This document shows, one piece after another, positions 6,120 to 9,428 of a stretch of 9,428 nt of DNA (the first letter of the stretch is position 1; each line of letters begins with the position of its first letter). The stretch is from an uncultured Lachnospiraceae bacterium (lineage in GTDB: Bacteria; Bacillota; Clostridia; Lachnospirales; Lachnospiraceae). The position numbers and the translations under genes were made by a program. Under the pieces are notes generated by a model. The model was not told the origin of the DNA and did no database searches. It was given only the letters and a program-made list of their open reading frames with translations. Location of the stretch: NCBI GenBank assembly GCA_946549155.1, contig CAMNQN010000134.1:1-9428 (forward strand), read 5' to 3'.

Positions 6120-7907
6120 ATGGCAGAATCAATGCAGGGTCTGAAACGGACCCACAGATGTGCGGAGGTAACCAAAGCCGATATCGGCACAACAGTGACA
6201 CTGATGGGGTGGGTACAGAAAAGAAGAAATCTGGGCAGTTTGATCTTTGTCGATCTGAGAGACAGAAGCGGGCTGATGCAGATTGTATTTGACGAAAATG
6301 ATATCGGAGCGGAGGGCTTTGCGAAGGCCGGTTCTGTGAGAAGTGAATATGTGCTGGCGGTGGTGGGAAACGTGGAAAAACGTTCCGGCGCGGTCAATGA
6401 GAAGATGGCTACCGGAGAGCTGGAGATCCGTGCCACAGCGCTGCGCATTCTGTCTGAGGCGGAGACACCGCCCTTCCCCATTGAGGAAAACAGCCAGACC
6501 AAGGAGGAGCTGCGCCTGAAATACCGTTACCTGGATTTGAGAAGGCCGGATATCCAGAGAAACCTGATGGTGAAGAGCAGAGTAGCTACTCTTTCCAGAA
6601 ACTTTATGGCAGAGCAGGGCTTTCTGGAGATCGAGACGCCGATGCTGGGCAAAAGCACGCCGGAGGGAGCCAGGGACTATCTGGTGCCCAGCCGGATCTA
6701 TCCGGGCAGCTTTTTCGCGCTGCCGCAGTCTCCCCAGCTGTTTAAGCAGCTTTTGATGTGTTCCGGTTATGACCGTTATTTCCAGATCGCCCGGTGCTTC
6801 CGGGATGAGGACCTGCGGGCGGACCGCCAGCCGGAATTTACCCAGATGGATATGGAGCTTTCCTTTGTGGATGTGGATGATGTGATTCAGGTGAACGAGA
6901 AGCTGTTGAAGCATCTGTGGAAGGAAATTTTGGGTATTAACCTGCAGACGCCCTTCCGCCGCATGACCTGGAGAGAGGCCATGGACCGTTTTGGCTCCGA
7001 TAAGCCGGACCTGCGTTTTGGCATGGAGCTGCATAACGTGTCTGAGGTGGTGAAGGACTGTGGCTTTGGTGTGTTTACCGGGGCGCTTCAGGCGGGCGGT
7101 TCCGTGCGGGGAATCAATGTTAAGGGACAGGCTGGAATGCCCAGAAAGAAGATCGACGCGCTGGTGGATTTTGTGAAGGGCTACGGACTGAAGGGACTGG
7201 CCTATTTGGCGGTGCTGGAGGATGGGGCCTACAAGTCTTCCTTTGCAAAGTTTATGACGCCCCAGGAGCTGGATGCGCTGGTAAAGACCATGGAAGGAGA
7301 GCCGGGAGATTTGCTGCTGTTTGCGGCGGATAAGGATAAGCTGGCTCTGGAGACCATGGGCGCGCTGCGCTGTGAGCTGGCCAGGAGGCTGGAATTGATC
7401 GATAATTCCAAATTTGAGTTTCTGTGGGTGGTGGAGTTCCCGCTGCTGGAGTACAGTGAGGAGGAGGGACGCTTCACCGCCATGCATCATCCCTTCACTA
7501 TGCCCATGGAGGAGGATTTGCAATATCTTGACAGCGATCCCGGACGGGTGCGGGCGAAGGCTTACGATATCGTATTGAATGGATGTGAGATTGGCGGAGG
7601 TTCCGTTCGTATTCATCAGAATGATATTCAGGAGAAGATGTTTGAGTGTCTGGGATTTACGAAGGAGCAGGCACAGGAGCAGTTCAGCTTCCTGCTTTCT
7701 GCTTTTAAATACGGGGTTCCGCCTCACGCCGGATTAGCCTACGGACTGGACCGTGTGGTGATGCTGATGCTGGGTCTGGACAGCATCCGGGACGTGATTG
7801 CATTCCCGAAGGTGAAGGATTCTTCCTGCCTGATGACCCAGGCGCCTGCGCCGGTGTCGAAAAAACAGCTGGAGGAGCTGGGGCTGGCTGTGCCGGAAGC
7901 AGAGTGA
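6120..7907 (+). CDS. aspS: Aspartate--tRNA ligase
   Basis: A class II aminoacyl-tRNA synthetase that charges tRNA-Asp with aspartate. Its 595 residues match the bacterial form with an inserted GAD domain. Order: N-terminal anticodon-binding OB fold (about 1-110, with GWVQKRRNLGSLIFVDLRDR); motif 1 region FLEIETPMLGKSTPEGARDY (168-187); motif 2 (about 219-249, with ARCFRDEDLRADRQPEFTQ); GAD insertion (about 285-420); motif 3 GLAYGLDRVVML (538-549). In the OB fold the sequence RRNLGSL has Leu where non-discriminating enzymes such as the Pseudomonas one have His, so it is predicted to charge tRNA-Asp only rather than tRNA-Asn as well. GGAGG (6106-6110) lies 9 nt before the ATG. It is the last gene of the + strand run, 19 nt after the HD-GYP gene, with no T-box in between. 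A terminator follows. Confidence 0.97.
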   Translation: MAESMQGLKRTHRCAEVTKADIGTTVTLMGWVQKRRNLGSLIFVDLRDRSGLMQIVFDENDIGAEGFAKAGSVRSEYVLAVVGNVEKRSGAVNEKMATGELEIRATALRILSEAETPPFPIEENSQTKEELRLKYRYLDLRRPDIQRNLMVKSRVATLSRNFMAEQGFLEIETPMLGKSTPEGARDYLVPSRIYPGSFFALPQSPQLFKQLLMCSGYDRYFQIARCFRDEDLRADRQPEFTQMDMELSFVDVDDVIQVNEKLLKHLWKEILGINLQTPFRRMTWREAMDRFGSDKPDLRFGMELHNVSEVVKDCGFGVFTGALQAGGSVRGINVKGQAGMPRKKIDALVDFVKGYGLKGLAYLAVLEDGAYKSSFAKFMTPQELDALVKTMEGEPGDLLLFAADKDKLALETMGALRCELARRLELIDNSKFEFLWVVEFPLLEYSEEEGRFTAMHHPFTMPMEEDLQYLDSDPGRVRAKAYDIVLNGCEIGGGSVRIHQNDIQEKMFECLGFTKEQAQEQFSFLLSAFKYGVPPHAGLAYGLDRVVMLMLGLDSIRDVIAFPKVKDSSCLMTQAPAPVSKKQLEELGLAVPEAE

Positions 7908-7950
7908 AGCTTGCCCTGAGGCCCGGAAATGGGCAGATTTGCTGTTTTTT
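7908..7950 (+). terminator. Probable intrinsic terminator after aspS
   Basis: TGCCC (7912-7916) can pair with GGGCA (7931-7935). The outer AGC (7908-7910) can pair with GCT (7941-7943) across a 4-nt bulge. An alternative inner stem GCCC (7921-7924)/GGGC (7931-7934) exists. The T-run TTTTTT (7945-7950) follows at once. The T-run overlaps the stop codon of the convergent gene by two bases. No T-run lies on the other side, so it acts only on + strand transcripts. The stem is imperfect, hence moderate confidence. Confidence 0.6.
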
Positions 7951-9238
7951 ATTCCGAAGCAAAGGCCTTCAGCGCCTCCGACAGGTTTCCCAGCAGCGCG
8001 TTGGTCAATTCTTCGGAGATTTCCAACTGCCAGGTGTGGCCGTCGTTATAGAGGGTCACAGTGACGGGGATGACCGTGGAGGGGGCGTCTTCCTTCAGGG
8101 CCTCCAGCAGGTATTTGGCGGAGGAGTCTGCCAGGGCCTGCTCGTCACTTGTGATGGATTCCGTGGTCCGGGCGTAGTTTAGCAGTTTTTCCTTATAAGC
8201 GCTCAGCACGTGGGACAAATTGATACTGGTGATTGTGAGACTGGCGGTGGCGTTGCTGCCGTCAGTTTCGCAGTTTTCGATGGAATAGGAAAAATATTCC
8301 GCAATTTTTTCCATGTAGACCTGATCTGCCTGGGAACTGTAGGTGGGGCTTCCGGTGGAAAAAACATCGTCGATTTTAAGATAATCGATCCATTCCTGAG
8401 CGTTTAATGAAGAAAATTCTTCCATATAAAGAGTCAGAACCTCCTGGGGAGCCAGCAGTGTGGGATCGTTAATCCAGGAGATGAATCCGCTGACCAGTTG
8501 GTCCTGGAGCGTTTCGTCCGCCTGAATCACCCAGATATTATTCATTTTTTTCAGATGGAAATACGCAGTGGTGGCTGTCAGGCCATAGGAATTATGTTCC
8601 AGGGCGTCCCGTAACAGCGCAAAATAATCGTTGAAGGATTCCGGCGCGGGAGCGTCGGCTGCCAGTTTGAGATTGCGGGCAGTGAGGGCCAGGCACAGTT
8701 CCTTTGCCAGTGCGCGGGTATCGATATTGATAATCTCTGCGCTGACTGTGGCCGTATCGCCGGAAATCTTTTCAGAATGGATATGGTATTGAAAATTTTT
8801 GAAGAAAAGCTTTACCGCTTCTGTCGTTTCTTCGCCCGGTTTCGTGTCTGAGGGCGGTGTGCTCATTAAATTCTCATAGGAGATAAAATTCTGTATAGTG
8901 GTCTCATCCAGCTCCTGGATCAGGGACAGCTCCCGGCTGACGGCAGCGCTGGGACTTTCCATCTGCTCGTTCCGGTAGATAAAAAAGAAAACCACGCAGA
9001 GAATCTGCAGCACCAGAAGAACCGGAAGCCCAATGCTAAAGCGCAGCTTTCTGGTTTTGTGGCGGAACAGGTACATGCCGATCAGACTGCCGATGCTTCC
9101 CCCCAGAAGGGCAGTGAGAAAAAGAGTCTTTTCCGGAATGCGCCAGCGTTTTCTGCGGGCTTTCCATTTGTCCAGTCCCATCAGAAAAAAACCAAGCACA
9201 TTGATGGCGATTAAATACCCCAATAAAAATGTTTTCAT
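7949..9238 (-). CDS. DUF1294 membrane protein with duplicated C-terminal domain
   Basis: A protein of 429 residues whose function I cannot name. Residues 1-90 match the DUF1294 pattern: hydrophobic segment 3-21, DKWKARRKRWRIPEK (23-37), TALLGGSIGSLIGMYLFRHKT (42-62, GG and RHK being hallmarks), and a third hydrophobic segment 69-88. Most DUF1294 proteins end about here or carry an N-terminal cold-shock domain. This one continues for about 340 hydrophilic residues, probably outside the membrane. That part holds two similar units, about 110-256 and 280-422. Both share a start like TIQNFISYENLMS/EWIDYLKIDDVFS, a middle YHIHSEKISGDTATVSAEI/YSIENCETDGSNATASLTI and an end with V-x-L, an aromatic W and a terminal helix. 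This resembles the NTF2-like folds in secreted Lachnospiraceae lipoproteins, but that is inference. AAAGGA lies 6 nt before the ATG. It is convergent with aspS, 41 nt apart. Confidence 0.85.
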   Translation of the reverse strand: MKTFLLGYLIAINVLGFFLMGLDKWKARRKRWRIPEKTLFLTALLGGSIGSLIGMYLFRHKTRKLRFSIGLPVLLVLQILCVVFFFIYRNEQMESPSAAVSRELSLIQELDETTIQNFISYENLMSTPPSDTKPGEETTEAVKLFFKNFQYHIHSEKISGDTATVSAEIINIDTRALAKELCLALTARNLKLAADAPAPESFNDYFALLRDALEHNSYGLTATTAYFHLKKMNNIWVIQADETLQDQLVSGFISWINDPTLLAPQEVLTLYMEEFSSLNAQEWIDYLKIDDVFSTGSPTYSSQADQVYMEKIAEYFSYSIENCETDGSNATASLTITSINLSHVLSAYKEKLLNYARTTESITSDEQALADSSAKYLLEALKEDAPSTVIPVTVTLYNDGHTWQLEISEELTNALLGNLSEALKAFASE

Positions 9239-9265
9239 ACAAGATCCTTTCTTCCCCTGCTCCCT

Positions 9266-9294
9266 AGTTTATATGAAAATGCAGAAATTGTCAA
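9266..9294 (-). promoter_or_regulatory. Promoter of the DUF1294 gene
   Basis: On the - strand a perfect TTGACA (9294-9289) is followed after 17 nt by TAAACT (9271-9266), or after a short 15 nt by TATAAA (9273-9268). Either way transcription would start near 9259-9262, giving a leader of about 20-25 nt. The -35 box is ideal and the -10 box is imperfect, so the promoter may be weak or regulated. Confidence 0.65.
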
Positions 9295-9311
9295 ATTTTA
9301 CCATAATCAGG

Positions 9312-9331
9312 ATTTCGACAGAGTTCGATAT
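9312..9331 (-). promoter_or_regulatory. Operator-like dyad upstream of the DUF1294 promoter
   Basis: ATTTCGA (9312-9318) and TCGATAT (9325-9331) are inverted repeats with 6 of 7 positions matching around a 6-nt centre. The dyad lies 17 nt upstream of the -35 box. It could bind a dimeric regulator. It does not match the Gram-positive LexA site. Only the symmetry supports it. Confidence 0.3.
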
Positions 9332-9354
9332 TGGTGATTGTTCAGGTGATAATG

Positions 9355-9385
9355 TTTTCGTGTTTTGTTAAGGATCAGGACGCAG
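9355..9385 (-). repeat. Right copy of the dispersed two-block repeat
   Basis: Read on the - strand, CTGCGTCCT (9385-9377), a 4-nt spacer and CTTAACAAAACACGAAAA (9372-9355) repeat the left copy at 17-47 exactly in both blocks. Similarity continues with small gaps into the GC-rich sequence beyond 9386. It ends 60 nt upstream of the DUF1294 -35 box, in the same orientation relative to that gene as the left copy has to apt. The rest of 9386-9428 holds no recognisable feature. Confidence 0.75.
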
Positions 9386-9428
9386 GAAAAGACGGGGCCG
9401 GGCGGGCAGATGCCTCTGGAAAACTGCT

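Noticed and set aside
5399..6502. 367-codon open frame on the - strand
   Set aside because: It crosses hemZ, the HD-GYP gene and aspS in antisense, and no domain is recognised.
6129..7727. 532-codon open frame on the - strand
   Set aside because: It is antisense to aspS, whose three class II motifs are intact. The composition is that of a shadow frame and there is no family signature.
7904..8182. 92-codon + strand frame after aspS
   Set aside because: It overlaps the terminator and the 3' end of the DUF1294 gene and reads as a Gly/Gln/Val-rich shadow of it.
9315..9328. Possible LexA (SOS) box upstream of the DUF1294 gene
   Set aside because: The - strand reads CGAACTCTGTCG, whose second half does not match the GTTCG arm of the Gram-positive LexA site.
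9324..9353. Possible + strand promoter with GATAAT at 9348-9353
   Set aside because: No acceptable -35 box lies 16-18 nt upstream and there is no TG extension in the right place.
9352..9428. Partial + strand frame starting ATG and reading MFSCFVKDQD
   Set aside because: AGGTG lies only 3 nt before the ATG, the left copy of the same repeat has a stop codon right after FSCFVK, and the frame leaves the window after 25 codons.
9377..9428. Possible cyclic-di-GMP riboswitch because of GGACGCAG
   Set aside because: The rest of the riboswitch consensus and its two stems are not visible in the available sequence.

Overview
The window looks like a chromosomal housekeeping segment of a Firmicute of the class Clostridia, most likely Lachnospiraceae. 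The grounds are the gene string apt - (p)ppGpp synthetase/hydrolase - metallo-beta-lactamase-fold hydrolase - HemZ ... aspS, which is a Clostridia variant of the recJ-apt-relA-...-hisS-aspS string of Bacillus. Other grounds are the purine-rich GGAGG-type ribosome binding sites, the HemZ branch of radical-SAM enzymes, and a DUF1294 membrane protein. I cannot name a genus from the sequence alone. No tRNA, rRNA, CRISPR array, insertion sequence or phage gene is visible.

Layout. Positions 1-248 are an AT-rich intergenic region. It holds one copy of a dispersed repeat (17-47), a small dyad (85-99), a strong sigma-A-type promoter with an extended -10 (115-143), and a leader of about 100 nt with competing small hairpins. 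Then come six genes on the + strand with gaps of 75 nt or less and no obvious internal promoter: apt (adenine salvage), a bifunctional RelA/SpoT homologue, a glyoxalase-II-like hydrolase, hemZ (radical SAM), a short stand-alone HD-GYP protein overlapping hemZ by 4 nt, and aspS. A hairpin with a T-run after aspS (7908-7950) probably ends the transcript. A convergent gene on the - strand (9238-7949) encodes a DUF1294 membrane protein fused to a large, apparently extracytoplasmic, internally duplicated domain. Its promoter (9294-9266, - strand) and a second copy of the dispersed repeat (9355-9385, inverted relative to the first) lie in the right-hand intergenic region. I see no other gene in 9239-9428.

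How the genes fit together. The main operon joins purine salvage (Apt uses PRPP), alarmone turnover (RSH), a radical-SAM enzyme of the heme/porphyrin oxidase family and a tRNA synthetase, all linked to growth and translation. The usual companions dtd and hisS are absent from this stretch. A predicted cyclic-dinucleotide phosphodiesterase (HD-GYP) sits where hisS would be expected.

Most unusual points: the DUF1294 fusion protein with its tandem repeat; the pair of near-identical sequences (27 of 31 positions in two perfect blocks with equal spacing) placed 60-67 nt upstream of the -35 box of both outer promoters in the same relative orientation; the HD-GYP gene in the hisS slot; and a charged, Cys-containing insertion in HemZ that begins at a run of eight T.
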